Positions 44,671 through 53,952 are shown, counted from the stretch's first letter. The stretch: DNA of 53,952 bases from Bacteroidota bacterium (GCA_016868915.1 VGFL01000004.1:1-53952), one strand, 5' to 3'. Numbers and translations are program-made. The notes: generated from the letters alone by a model not told the origin.

Positions 44671-47088
44671 ATGAAAAAATATTTATTTCTCTCATTTCTA
44701 ATCAGCTTTTTTAGCTATTCTCAGTCAGGTCTGATTAAGGGGTTGGTCCTTAATTATTCCAATAACCAACCAATAGAATTGGCAAAAATTCAAATTGTCG
44801 ATAGGCAAATCGGAGCGCTAACGAATGCAAATGGAGAATTTCAAATTGGGAATATTCCTCCAGGTGTGTATTCCTTCAAAGCGACTGCAGCAGGATTTAA
44901 AGAGCAAATTTTAAATGAAATAACCGTTACAAATTCGAGAACAGTAACAATCGAATTTACTCTAGAGGATGTTATTTTAGAGAAAGAGGAAATCGTAATT
45001 ACTGCAAAACAGTTTGTTTCCAAGTCTGAATCGCCGAATTCACTTAAAACTTTAAATGCAACTGAAATCGAGCGTCTACCTGGGGCGGGTCGAGACGTGA
45101 GTAAAGTAATTGCTGCCTTGCCGGGTGTTGCGTCAAGAGCGACGTTTAGGAATGATATTATTATCCGTGGAGGATCACCTGGTGAAAATAAATTTTATTT
45201 AGACGGGATTGAAGTTCCGAATATTAATCATTTTGCTACCCAAGGTAGTAGTGGGGGACCAGTAGGGTTATTGAATGTTAATTTCATTCGTGAGGTTGAT
45301 TTTTACTCGGGGGCTTTTCCATCAAACAGAGCTAATGGATTGAGTTCCGTTTTGTCTTTTAAGCAAAAAGATGGTAACCCTGATGCGTTAATTACAAATT
45401 TTGCTTTAGGGTCTAGCGATGCGGCATTGACATTTGACGGTCCTTTGGGTAAAAAAGCAGATTTTATTTTTTCAGCTCGTCGTTCTTATCTTCAGTTTCT
45501 TTTTGCTGCTCTTAAGTTACCCATCTTACCAACGTATAATGATTTTCAATATAAAATAAATTGGAAACTAAATAAGAAGAACAAGATAACTTTTATCGGT
45601 CTGGGCGCCTTAGACCAATTTCAATTAAACGGAAAAGTAAACGAAACAATTACGGATAGTTCAATACGTGAGTATAATAACTACATCTTAAATAATTTAC
45701 CTATTCAAAATCAATGGAACTACACAGTAGGTTTTAATTGGCAACACTCTTCCAAAAACTCTTTTCAAAATGTCGTAGCCAGCCGAAATATGTTGAATAA
45801 TAGTTCATTTAGATATAAAAATTTAACTGAAACACCCGAAAATTTGCTTTTAGATTATAGATCATTTGAAGCCGAGAATAAATTCAGATTTGAACATACA
45901 TATACTAAAAATGGATGGCGACTAAATGCAGGTGTTGGTTATGAATATGCCCGTTATTTTAACTCCACATTTAATAAGATTACAATTCAAGGACAGCCAT
46001 TCGTGATAGACTACGAATCAAATTTGTACATGAGTAAGTTTGCTGGGTTTGGTCAATTAAGTAAAGCCTTATTTGAGGATAGACTTAATCTTTCTTTAGG
46101 ACTTCGAACAGATTTCTCGAACTATTCTAAAAGTCTTTCTAATCCATTTGAGCAATTATCGCCAAGTTTTTCTGCAAGTTTCAAATTAACTGAGAAATGG
46201 GCATTGAATGGAAATATTGCCCGTTATCACCAACTTCCTGCGTATACTATACTTGGATATAGAAATAATTCTGGTGATTTGGCAAACAAGATAAATGACA
46301 TCAAATACATTCGTGCAGATCATTTTGTGTTAGGCACAGAATATTTGACAAAAATTAATTCGCGTTTTACAATGGAAGGTTTCTACAAAAATTACAGCCG
46401 TTATCCTTTTTCAATTAAAGACTCTCTTTGTCTGGCTAATATCGGTTCTGATTTTGGTGTCGTTGGAAATGAAGAAGTAAAATCAATTTCTTCAGGTCGT
46501 TCGTACGGTTTTGAATTTTTATATCAACAAAAACTTTACAAAGGATTTTACGCTGTATTAGCTTACACTTACGTTCGATCTGAATTTAAGGATAAAAATG
46601 ACATTTATGTTCCTACATCATGGGATAGCAGAAATATTGTCTCACTTACCGGAGGTAAGCGCTTCAAAAAGGGTTGGGAACTTGGATTTAGATGGTTGTT
46701 TTCAGGGGGTTCCCCATATACTCCTGCTGATATAGAAAATTCGAGTTTAATCGAAAACTGGGATATAAACGGATTAGCTTTTCCTGATTACAGCAGACTA
46801 AATTCGGAAAGAGAGTCAAATTTTCATCAGTTAAATATAAGAGTCGATAAAAAATTCTTTCTGAAAAAATTCTCGTTAAACTTCTACTTGGATATACAAA
46901 ATTTATATAATTATAAAACGAAAGTTGCTCCAATTTATCTATTGGAATTAGATGCAAATGGAAATCCTATTGTTGACCCCTCAGGTAACAAGTATGTGCT
47001 TAAGAAGATTGAAAATCCCTCTGGTATCGTTCAACCAACATTGGGTATTATAGTTGAATTTACCTCCAAACGAAAGACGGATAATTGA
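44671..47088 (+). CDS. TonB-dependent outer-membrane receptor with CarboxypepD_reg-like domain
   Basis: An 805-residue outer-membrane protein. After a signal peptide (ending near FFSYSQ) comes a CarboxypepD_reg-like beta-sandwich (about 22-105), then a plug with LPGAGRDVSKVIAALPG and IIRGGSPGENKFYLDGIEVPNINHF, then a beta-barrel ending at IIVEFTSKRKTDN. It imports a substrate with TonB-ExbBD energy. No SusD partner follows, so it is not a classical Sus pair; the ligand is unknown. It has its own promoter-like sequence. Confidence 0.92.
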   Translation: MKKYLFLSFLISFFSYSQSGLIKGLVLNYSNNQPIELAKIQIVDRQIGALTNANGEFQIGNIPPGVYSFKATAAGFKEQILNEITVTNSRTVTIEFTLEDVILEKEEIVITAKQFVSKSESPNSLKTLNATEIERLPGAGRDVSKVIAALPGVASRATFRNDIIIRGGSPGENKFYLDGIEVPNINHFATQGSSGGPVGLLNVNFIREVDFYSGAFPSNRANGLSSVLSFKQKDGNPDALITNFALGSSDAALTFDGPLGKKADFIFSARRSYLQFLFAALKLPILPTYNDFQYKINWKLNKKNKITFIGLGALDQFQLNGKVNETITDSSIREYNNYILNNLPIQNQWNYTVGFNWQHSSKNSFQNVVASRNMLNNSSFRYKNLTETPENLLLDYRSFEAENKFRFEHTYTKNGWRLNAGVGYEYARYFNSTFNKITIQGQPFVIDYESNLYMSKFAGFGQLSKALFEDRLNLSLGLRTDFSNYSKSLSNPFEQLSPSFSASFKLTEKWALNGNIARYHQLPAYTILGYRNNSGDLANKINDIKYIRADHFVLGTEYLTKINSRFTMEGFYKNYSRYPFSIKDSLCLANIGSDFGVVGNEEVKSISSGRSYGFEFLYQQKLYKGFYAVLAYTYVRSEFKDKNDIYVPTSWDSRNIVSLTGGKRFKKGWELGFRWLFSGGSPYTPADIENSSLIENWDINGLAFPDYSRLNSERESNFHQLNIRVDKKFFLKKFSLNFYLDIQNLYNYKTKVAPIYLLELDANGNPIVDPSGNKYVLKKIENPSGIVQPTLGIIVEFTSKRKTDN

Positions 47089-47137
47089 ATTTGGGTATTT
47101 GATTCATAATCTGTATTTTTAACTAAAATTACATGGT

Positions 47138-48127
47138 TTGAAAATTGGTTTTTCGTTAGTCATTCTATTAATTTATATCACTTCGTTTACACAGGATGTA
47201 CATTGGTCACAGTACAATGAAAATCAATTGTATCAGAATCCTGCTCATGCAGGAAATTTTGATGGAGATTATCGATTTATAGGAAATTATAAAAATCAGT
47301 GGGCTAGTGTTACGGTTCCCTTTAGTACATTTTCCACTTCTGTAGATCTTCGAAAAAAAAATATTGGACTCGGGATATTATTTTTTCATGATCAAGCTGG
47401 TGACGGAAAATTTAGAACAGTAGAAGCGCAAATTAATTTTGCTTATCAATTTAAATTAACTAAAGATAGTGTAAATTTAATTCGATTTGGTCTAAATTCT
47501 GGTTTGAATCATCGGCAGATCAATTGGGATAAACTTTATTTTGATAATCAATACAATGGATATAATTTTGATCCCTCTCTCCCATCAAATGAAAGTTATC
47601 AGTCTGATCGAAAATTAAATTTAAATATCGGTCTTGGTTTTATTTATGAGTGGCGAAAAAATAAGCGCTTTACCATAACAACTGGATTTGGAACGTATAA
47701 TTTAAACCAACCCAATCAGGGATTTTATAATGAAGTTGTAAAGCGCGATGTGCGATTTACATCCTTTGCTAAGGGAACTTTACGGCTAAATGAAAAATGG
47801 GATATTATTCCTAGTTTTCAATATTCTCATCAAGGATCTTATCGGGAATTACTAACCGGTTCGTCCTTTAGATATTATCTTAATACATCACCCATAAAAT
47901 ACCAGGCTGTTTATTTTGGTATTTGGAATCGTTGGATTGATGCCTCGACATTGACATTAGGGTTTGATCACAATGATTTATTTATTGGAGTTAGTTATGA
48001 TGTTAACTATTCTAAACTTATTCCTGCGAGCCGATACAGAGGGGGATATGAATTTGCTATTCGTTATATAATAAGAGCATTCAAACCGAAAAATATTCTT
48101 CATAGAGTATGTCCAGAGTATATTTAA
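47138..48127 (+). CDS. PorP/SprF-family type IX secretion outer-membrane protein
   Basis: About 329 residues starting at TTG 47138, the only start that gives the signal peptide KIGFSLVILLIYITSFTQ; an ATG five bases upstream runs into a stop. The mature part begins DVHWSQYNENQLYQNPAHAGNF, the PorP/SprF hallmark, and forms an outer-membrane beta-barrel. These proteins help T9SS export or anchor surface adhesins, and are usually paired with a secreted or PorE-type partner, as here. It overlaps the next gene by 19 bases. Confidence 0.9.
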   Translation: MKIGFSLVILLIYITSFTQDVHWSQYNENQLYQNPAHAGNFDGDYRFIGNYKNQWASVTVPFSTFSTSVDLRKKNIGLGILFFHDQAGDGKFRTVEAQINFAYQFKLTKDSVNLIRFGLNSGLNHRQINWDKLYFDNQYNGYNFDPSLPSNESYQSDRKLNLNIGLGFIYEWRKNKRFTITTGFGTYNLNQPNQGFYNEVVKRDVRFTSFAKGTLRLNEKWDIIPSFQYSHQGSYRELLTGSSFRYYLNTSPIKYQAVYFGIWNRWIDASTLTLGFDHNDLFIGVSYDVNYSKLIPASRYRGGYEFAIRYIIRAFKPKNILHRVCPEYI

Positions 48128-50367
48128 CACTTCTTTTTTCCGTTTTTTTCCTATCAACATCATTCAGTCAGAATAATGTCAAAAAATATATCAAGTTTGC
48201 TGATGAACAATATAAAAAAGGTGACTATTACTATGCTTTAGAATATTATAAATTAGCCTTGGATGTTGATTCAAATAATATCGATTTTTTATGGAAATAT
48301 GCTGAAACTTTAAGAGCGTATAAAGATTACAGGGAAGCAGAAAAATATTACTTGAAGGTATATCAGCGTGAAAAGACGAAACAGTATCCGTATAGTTTAT
48401 TGTATTACGCTCTCATGTTGAAGCAAAATAGGCAATATTCGAAAGCATTAGAAGTATTTCGCCTTGCTCAAAAGAAATATCAAAGCGATGAGAACAGTTA
48501 CTTGTATAAGAAATCAAAACGTGAAATTGAATCGTGCGATTGGGCAATAAAAAATTATATTGACTCTTCAAATGTAATAATTTCCGCTCTGCCTAATTCT
48601 GTTAATTCAACGAATGCAGAATTTCCTCATGCAATTAAGGATGGAATGATAATTTTTTCATCCTTGCGTGCCGATTCTATTAATTCAAAAGAAGAGGTCT
48701 ACTCACGTCAGTATAGAACAAAGATTTATACCTCAAAAATGAATGAGGGAAAATATGAGCAAAATGAGCTTTTAAATTTGCTTGGTATTGAAAATAAAAG
48801 TTTTGGAAATGGAGCTTTTTCCCATGATGGAAAACTATTTTATTTCAGTCTTTGTGATGACCAAAATTTCAACTATCAATGTCAAATTTGGTACTCGAGA
48901 TTCGAGGATGGAAAATTTTCAGAAGCAAAACCTCTGGGAAATGATATCAATTATATTGGTTCAAACACAACGATGCCTGCCGTTGGTTTTATCAATAATC
49001 GGCAAGTATTATTTTTTTCATCTGACAGAAATGGAGAATCTCAGGGTATGGATTTATTTTATTCTTATATTAATCCAGACGGTATTTCTTTTTCAAATAC
49101 AACGGAAATAAAAACGGTAAATTCTCCAGATGGGGAGATTACCCCATGGTTTGATTTATCAAATAGTAGGCTTTATTTTTCATCATCTTGGCATAACGGA
49201 TTTGGTGGCTTCGATATTTTTTATTCCGAAGTAAAGGACGGCAGTTTTACCTCACCAAAAAATGTCGGATGGCCTCTGAATGGTCCAGCAAATGATTTAT
49301 ATTTATTCGTAAATAACGATTCTACTTATTTTGCAAGTAATAGAATTGGAAGTAGCTTTATAAAAAACCCTACTTGTTGTTCCGATATATTTTCATTTGC
49401 GCTCCCAGTTGTACCTCTTGACTCTTTGGTGGATACTACCATTATAACCAGTTTAATTACCAAAGTACAAAGAAATCCAGTGTGTTTGTACTTTCATAAC
49501 GACCGGCCAAATCCAGCTTCCTTGGATACACTTACAGACTTAAATTATTTAGATACGTACACTTCCTACAGGGAATTATATCCTCTGTACAAACGAATAT
49601 TATCTGAGGGGTTAAATTCAGATGAGGCCTTAGTTGCAGAATCAGAAATTACCGAATTTTTTAGTTCGAAGATTGATAAGGGTGTTCAGGATTTAGAGGA
49701 GTTTACCCAATTAGTTATTATTGAATTAAATAAAGGAGCAAAGTTAAAATTAAGTCTTCGTGGATATGCTAGTCCTTTGGCGCCAACAGATTATAATGTT
49801 AGTTTAACAAAGCGTAGAATTTCTTCTTTTGTGAACTATTTAAAACAATATGAAAAGGGTGTTTTCGTCCCTTATTTAAATAATATTGCAAATAACGGTG
49901 GACAATTAATTTTAGAATTTTCTCCATATGGTGAATATAAGGCAGATCAAAGAACAAGTGATAATCCAAAAGACCAACGCAACTCTGTATTTTCATTGGC
50001 TGCTTCAGTTGAAAGAAAAATCGAAATTGAAAGTTTGAGTTTTCTTAATAGCGAGGAACTTTTTCCAATTCTTGCACCGAAATCAGTTTTTAATGCCGGA
50101 GCAATTCAAAGAGGTCAAGTTGTTGGATCTTTCTTTACGTTGGAAAATATTTCTAAAAATAATATTAGCTTAAACCAGATTTACAAAAGTTCAGAAAATG
50201 TAACTTATGAAATTGATAAAAACGACTTAAGGTCAGGAGAAAGGGCGTTAGTAAAAATGTTTGTAAAAACGATAGATTTGAGAGGATTATGCTCAGAAAC
50301 GATAACTGTCTCTATTGATGGGTTCACAGAAAATCAAAAATTGACCATTGATTTTGAGATAAAATAG
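48109..50367 (+). CDS. PorE-like TPR / beta-propeller / OmpA-like protein with C-terminal DUF1573-like domain
   Basis: A 752-residue exported protein. After a signal peptide (FFLSTSFSQ) come TPR repeats (about 25-140), a PD40-type beta-propeller (about 150-450, with FFSSDRNGESQGMDLFYS and FGGFDIFYSEV), then an OmpA-like segment (LRGYASPLAPTDYNVSLTKRR and later VERKIEIES) and a final beta-sandwich (AIQRGQVVGSFFTLENIS) resembling DUF1573 or other Ig-like domains. PorE-type proteins anchor the T9SS to peptidoglycan. The coupling with PorP/SprF supports that family. The OmpA-like part has a large insertion, so peptidoglycan binding is less certain. Confidence 0.82.
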   Translation: MSRVYLTLLFSVFFLSTSFSQNNVKKYIKFADEQYKKGDYYYALEYYKLALDVDSNNIDFLWKYAETLRAYKDYREAEKYYLKVYQREKTKQYPYSLLYYALMLKQNRQYSKALEVFRLAQKKYQSDENSYLYKKSKREIESCDWAIKNYIDSSNVIISALPNSVNSTNAEFPHAIKDGMIIFSSLRADSINSKEEVYSRQYRTKIYTSKMNEGKYEQNELLNLLGIENKSFGNGAFSHDGKLFYFSLCDDQNFNYQCQIWYSRFEDGKFSEAKPLGNDINYIGSNTTMPAVGFINNRQVLFFSSDRNGESQGMDLFYSYINPDGISFSNTTEIKTVNSPDGEITPWFDLSNSRLYFSSSWHNGFGGFDIFYSEVKDGSFTSPKNVGWPLNGPANDLYLFVNNDSTYFASNRIGSSFIKNPTCCSDIFSFALPVVPLDSLVDTTIITSLITKVQRNPVCLYFHNDRPNPASLDTLTDLNYLDTYTSYRELYPLYKRILSEGLNSDEALVAESEITEFFSSKIDKGVQDLEEFTQLVIIELNKGAKLKLSLRGYASPLAPTDYNVSLTKRRISSFVNYLKQYEKGVFVPYLNNIANNGGQLILEFSPYGEYKADQRTSDNPKDQRNSVFSLAASVERKIEIESLSFLNSEELFPILAPKSVFNAGAIQRGQVVGSFFTLENISKNNISLNQIYKSSENVTYEIDKNDLRSGERALVKMFVKTIDLRGLCSETITVSIDGFTENQKLTIDFEIK

Positions 50368-50370
50368 GTA

Positions 50371-51762
50371 TTATTTTCCCTTTGCCTTTAATACAATTAA
50401 AACCGTATAAAACAGAATTTTTAGATCTAATGCCAGGCTCCTGTTTTTTAAATAAATTAAATCGTATTTCATTCTTAATAGCATTTGATCTACATTTTCA
50501 GCATATCCATATTTAACTTGGCCCCACGACGTTATACCGGGCCTTACTTTCGTTAAATGTAGAAACTGAGCATCAATTCTAGTAATTTGATCAATATAAA
50601 ATTGTCTTTCAGGACGAGGCCCTACCAAGGACATATCGCCTTTTAACACGTTTATGAATTGTGGGAATTCATCCAATCGTGTTTTTCTCATAAAGCGACC
50701 AACAGGTGTTATGCGATCATCATTCTCTGATGATAATTGAGGCCCACTTTTTTCAGCATTTTCATACATAGTTCTAAATTTGATTATTCGAAATGGTTTT
50801 CCATTTAGACCAATTCGTTCTTGGAGATAGAAAATATTTCCAGGTGAAGAAATTTTCACTAATACTACCGATATCAAATAAAGCGGAATACACAAGAAAA
50901 ATGCAATTGTTGACAAAATTATATCCATGAATCGTTTGACTGCCTGTTGCCAAAACGGCATTATTTCCGGATTTATTTCAATTAGTAAAGCGCCAAAAAT
51001 ATTGTTGATCTTAAGGTTTCCAGATACAATATCGTACATATCCGGTAATATTTTTATTCGGGTGCTTCCGTTTTCAATTTTTCCAATGAGGTGTTTTAAT
51101 TTGTCATGTTCAGTACTTTCTAATGCGATGATTACCTCCTCTATTTTTTCATTTTTTATGACCCACTCTATTTCATCGGCATGGCCCAGATAAGCTAATT
51201 TTTTTTCTAATTTCTTATCGACACCATTCAGATTAACAAAACCAATAAAATAATTTACTTTTTTGGGTAATTGAGTCAATTCACTGTACAATTCAATTGC
51301 CTTCTCACCTCCGCCTACTAAAAGGGTTCTAAATCCTTTTCCCTTTTTTGAAAGTTGATTAACTATAATTGTTGAAATAATTATTCGAGGGAGTATAGTG
51401 GCTACAAAGTGTGTAGAAAATAAAATTCCTGCAGAAATATAGTAAGAACTATAATATTTTATTTCATCATCAAGAATCAATATAAAGAAAATTAATGCGT
51501 TACCAATTATGGAAGAACTTATTGTTAATGCAATACTTTTCAAACGGTACATCCGTTTAATTTCATAATAGCTACCCTGTAAATAGTAGAGTAAAATCCA
51601 ACAAAATGGAATAAATATCAGCCCTAAAATGAATGATTTATCAGTCGTAAAAGGAACTTGTTCAACGATAATTTTTCGAGAGTAATAAAATAAAAACCAT
51701 GAAAGAAACGCTGAACCCCAATCAACAAAAATACTCAGTGAAGTTAAACGATTTAGATTCAT
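50371..51762 (-). CDS. Exopolysaccharide polyprenyl glycosylphosphotransferase
   Basis: About 463 residues from ATG 51762; the ORF-track start is a TTG. Four N-terminal helices, a Rossmann-like middle (LLVGGGEKAIELYSEL) and the C-terminal bacterial sugar transferase domain with KRFMDIILSTIAF, KFRTMYENAEKSGPQ and SLVGPRPERQF are present. It transfers a sugar-1-phosphate to undecaprenyl phosphate, starting a polysaccharide unit. It follows the unknown lipoprotein by four bases. No other polysaccharide genes lie in the window except the nearby oxidoreductase. Confidence 0.92.
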   Translation of the reverse strand: MNLNRLTSLSIFVDWGSAFLSWFLFYYSRKIIVEQVPFTTDKSFILGLIFIPFCWILLYYLQGSYYEIKRMYRLKSIALTISSSIIGNALIFFILILDDEIKYYSSYYISAGILFSTHFVATILPRIIISTIIVNQLSKKGKGFRTLLVGGGEKAIELYSELTQLPKKVNYFIGFVNLNGVDKKLEKKLAYLGHADEIEWVIKNEKIEEVIIALESTEHDKLKHLIGKIENGSTRIKILPDMYDIVSGNLKINNIFGALLIEINPEIMPFWQQAVKRFMDIILSTIAFFLCIPLYLISVVLVKISSPGNIFYLQERIGLNGKPFRIIKFRTMYENAEKSGPQLSSENDDRITPVGRFMRKTRLDEFPQFINVLKGDMSLVGPRPERQFYIDQITRIDAQFLHLTKVRPGITSWGQVKYGYAENVDQMLLRMKYDLIYLKNRSLALDLKILFYTVLIVLKAKGK

Positions 51763-51766
51763 TTTA

Positions 51767-52642
51767 TTAATTAAAATAAACAACTTTGATGTTATCTAAA
51801 CGAATTTCTGATTGTTCTTTTCCTTCATCTAATTTGGCAATAAAAGATTGAAGAAAATTTGATCCATTTGGAGAATATCCAATTAACTCTTTTAACTCAA
51901 TATATATTTTTTTCCACTTAACCGAATTGGGCTCTTGCGCCTGCATTCCGTAATTTGGATTATTTTGTGTTGTGTTATCAGGGTTGACGTAAATTACGCC
52001 TGTGGCCAGAGAATTCGTATTATAATAATCTACTTCAAGATATGCATCTCTCCCTTTAGGAATATAAAGTTGAGTTTGTGTAGAGGCAATCCATGTTGAA
52101 TCGTTGTAATTCAGTTGAATTATTCCATAAAAATTTCCATTAAATGTCTGTAGATCAATGTTTGAAGTAGGTGTCGACAGAATTGCTGAGGTATTTTGAT
52201 CAACCACAATATCCAGGTTAAGTGGATCCTCAAAATCCTCAATAGAAAACTGACTAGCTGATTTGTATTTTGTGACTGGATTTAGCGTTACAGTTTGGTT
52301 TTCAATTAAATCCACATTAACCTGAAACACCTCCATAAATGGGTAGATTTTTTTGGTTGCTGCAATCCCGTTGTTTCTTACGGCCGGAAAAATCTTGATG
52401 TTACACGAACCGGATTTAAGAATTGGAATTTTAAATGGAACTTCAAACACACCTACCACTTCATCATCAATGAATACCCATGCGTCAGAAAAATTGTGCG
52501 TCAATTCACCTTCTGCCCCCGAAAGCGAAGAATTTGGATTAAGCGTCCAGTGCGTTACCTCTAACCAAGAAGGATTCGGGTTATTTTTTACACAGGCTAA
52601 AAGAAGTAAAATGGGGAAGGTAAAAAAAATATTTTTTGCCAT
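51767..52642 (-). CDS. Lipoprotein of unknown function
   Basis: A 291-residue protein with a lipobox-like LLLAC (Cys 17). I do not recognise the family. It is beta-rich with many Asn, Thr and Asp residues; an N-terminal half around SDAWVFIDDEVVGVFEVPFKIPI resembles an Ig-like or carbohydrate-binding sandwich and the C-terminal half (FYGIIQLNYNDSTWIAS to IRLDNIKVVYFN) resembles a jelly-roll. An outer-surface ligand-binding role is a guess. It sits between a polyprenyl glycosylphosphotransferase and a Gfo/Idh/MocA gene, so a role in surface glycan biology is possible. Confidence 0.65.
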   Translation of the reverse strand: MAKNIFFTFPILLLLACVKNNPNPSWLEVTHWTLNPNSSLSGAEGELTHNFSDAWVFIDDEVVGVFEVPFKIPILKSGSCNIKIFPAVRNNGIAATKKIYPFMEVFQVNVDLIENQTVTLNPVTKYKSASQFSIEDFEDPLNLDIVVDQNTSAILSTPTSNIDLQTFNGNFYGIIQLNYNDSTWIASTQTQLYIPKGRDAYLEVDYYNTNSLATGVIYVNPDNTTQNNPNYGMQAQEPNSVKWKKIYIELKELIGYSPNGSNFLQSFIAKLDEGKEQSEIRLDNIKVVYFN

Positions 52643-52678
52643 AATTTAAGAACGTATTTGTTAGAGTTTTATTTGAAC

Positions 52679-53656
52679 CTAATTTGTCTTTTTCATCGAT
52701 TCCATTATCATGATGGCAATCTTTAAAGATTTTAAACCGTCTTCACCTGATACGACCGGAGGGGTTTTATTAACGATTGATGAATGGAATGAAATAAGCT
52801 CTTCTTTGATGGCGTTTGTTTCCAAAATATTTGGTTTGTTGAATAAAATACGCTTTTTCACCTTTCCATTACCAGGATCAAAAACGATGTCGAAATCATC
52901 TGAAGAACCCACAAAGTCCTCCAGTTGAACTACCTCTAATTCTTTTGTGAGAAAATCAACACTCACGTAGGCATCTTTTTGAAAAAAACGAGATTTTCGC
53001 ATGTTTTTGAGCGAAATCCTGGAAGCAGTTAAATTTGCCACACAACCATTTTCAAATTCAATTCGAGCGTTAGCGATATCATGTGAGTCACTGATAACAG
53101 AAACACCTGTTGCAGATATTTTTTGAATTTTCGAATTAACAACATTTAAAATAATATCAATATCATGGATCATTAAATCTAAAATAACTGGCACATCAAT
53201 TCCCCTTGGATTAAACTGTCCTAGTCTGTGTGTTTCGATAAACATCGGTTGTTTGATGTATTTTTTAGATTCGATGAATGCCGAATTAAATCGTTCAACA
53301 TGTCCAACTTGTATTAATCCTGATTTTTCTTTGGATAAATTTATTAAAGTTTCTGCCTCATCTATTTTATCTGTCATTGGTTTCTCAATGAATACAGCCT
53401 TGCCCGCTTCTAAAGCTTCTTTTGCAATTTCGAAGTGAAAAGGAGTTGGAGTAACAATATCGATACAATCGCAATGCTCTATTAAATCTTGAGCAACATG
53501 ATAACGAGGTATTTTATAGAGTTTTTGAATTGATTCAGCTTCCGAATTGTTAGGGTCAATAAAGCCAACTATTTCATATAATTTGGATAATTCAGAAAGT
53601 ATTTTTAAATGAATTTTACCCAAATGTCCAATACCAAAGATTCCAACTTTTAACAT
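52679..53656 (-). CDS. Gfo/Idh/MocA-family NAD(P)-dependent oxidoreductase
   Basis: A 325-residue enzyme with N-terminal Rossmann fold (GIFGIGHLGKIH) and EKPMTDKIDEA holding the EKP motif with the catalytic lysine; the C-terminal half contains MIHDIDIILNVV, where the conserved Asp and His lie. Family members oxidise or reduce a sugar or inositol ring hydroxyl. It is 36 bases upstream of the lipoprotein gene, so it probably starts the three-gene run. The likely substrate is a nucleotide sugar, by context only. Confidence 0.88.
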   Translation of the reverse strand: MLKVGIFGIGHLGKIHLKILSELSKLYEIVGFIDPNNSEAESIQKLYKIPRYHVAQDLIEHCDCIDIVTPTPFHFEIAKEALEAGKAVFIEKPMTDKIDEAETLINLSKEKSGLIQVGHVERFNSAFIESKKYIKQPMFIETHRLGQFNPRGIDVPVILDLMIHDIDIILNVVNSKIQKISATGVSVISDSHDIANARIEFENGCVANLTASRISLKNMRKSRFFQKDAYVSVDFLTKELEVVQLEDFVGSSDDFDIVFDPGNGKVKKRILFNKPNILETNAIKEELISFHSSIVNKTPPVVSGEDGLKSLKIAIMIMESMKKTN

Positions 53657-53673
53657 CTAATGGAGAATTTTCT

Positions 53674-53681
53674 CAAAATTA
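53674..53681 (-). promoter_or_regulatory. Possible -7 box before the Gfo/Idh/MocA gene
   Basis: Minus-strand TAATTTTG fits TAnnTTTG and lies 18 bases upstream of the ATG. No -33 element is at the usual distance, so it is tentative. Confidence 0.35.
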
Positions 53682-53856
53682 AAGAATTTGTAGCCAATCT
53701 AGAAGGTTATTTTCATTATTTGAAAGAATATTTATAATGTTAAATGATTGGATTCAAATTATTTTTTTGAGGTATGATAAATTTATTTGATTTAGTGTAA
53801 CAAAATTTAATATTTACGGTATGCTCAATTTTTTTTCAAAAAACACAAATAATAGG

Positions 53857-53886
53857 TTGTTGAATTGAAAAGAATGAGTATCTTTG
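53857..53886 (+). promoter_or_regulatory. Strong promoter facing out of the right edge
   Basis: TTG (53857-53859), 19 bases, then TATCTTTG (53879-53886) is a near-perfect Bacteroidota promoter. The following CACCCCGCTAAAGGTGGG could form a small hairpin in the leader. No gene starts before the window ends, so the promoter serves something to the right. The rest of 53657-53952 holds nothing else I can name. Confidence 0.65.
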
Positions 53887-53952
53887 CACCCCGCTAAAGG
53901 TGGGAACGTTTTATAATAAATGACTTAACTGCTTATTAATCTTGGTATTTAG

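Overview
The window looks like chromosomal DNA of an aquatic, AT-rich member of the Bacteroidota, most likely order Flavobacteriales. Evidence: a type IX secretion (T9SS) type B sorting domain at the left edge, GldH, a PorP/SprF protein, a PorE-like TPR/beta-propeller/OmpA protein, DUF4292 and DUF4197 proteins, a proteorhodopsin, -7 promoter boxes of the TAnnTTTG type, and weak or absent Shine-Dalgarno signals. I see no prophage, insertion sequence or CRISPR array. Most of the window is dense housekeeping sequence.

Layout. 1-3.4 kb: end of a large T9SS-exported adhesin-like protein, a DUF4197 lipoprotein, a nucleoside phosphorylase and a methyltransferase. 3.4-7.1 kb: two consecutive MbnP-like / MbnH-like (diheme cytochrome c peroxidase family) gene pairs, the most unusual part of the window. 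7.1-14.3 kb (minus): one tight run clpP-clpX-dut-nucleotidyltransferase-TPR lipoprotein-DUF4292-EnvC-like. 14.4-21.6 kb (plus): glycosyltransferase, an M1-aminopeptidase homologue that has lost its HExxH site, dnaN, rlmN, ruvB, queG. 21.6-27.4 kb (minus): gldH, ricT-like PSP1 gene, frr, pyrH, mutS. 27.5-30.2 kb: TrmH-family methyltransferase, bidirectional terminator, proteorhodopsin, a secreted HExxH protein and tRNA-Pro(GGG). 30.3-36.9 kb (minus): SRAP protein, paaZ, rseP, a small conserved-looking ORF and an LtaS-like sulfatase-fold protein. 37.1-39.9 kb (plus): SDR gene and carotenoid genes cruF-like, crtZ-like and a lycopene cyclase. 39.9-42.3 kb (minus): rsmG, ECF sigma factor, glycosyltransferase. 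42.4-50.4 kb (plus): tgt, LptF/G permease, TonB-dependent receptor, PorP/SprF, PorE-like protein. 50.4-53.7 kb (minus): polyprenyl glycosylphosphotransferase, unknown lipoprotein, Gfo/Idh/MocA oxidoreductase. The right edge holds a strong promoter for a gene outside the window.

How the genes may work together. The proteorhodopsin has the DTE motif of a proton pump, and by hand alignment has a glycine at the helix E position that opens the carotenoid-antenna fenestration. The same window encodes a beta-ring hydroxylase and a lycopene cyclase, so a xanthophyll-antenna light-driven pump is a coherent hypothesis. The two MbnP/MbnH pairs suggest a surface or periplasmic copper-related system based on peroxidase-made tryptophan modification, present twice with different export signals. 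QueG and Tgt both belong to queuosine tRNA modification. Several convergent gene pairs have almost no space between stop codons, in contrast with the single strong hairpin terminator after the TrmH gene.
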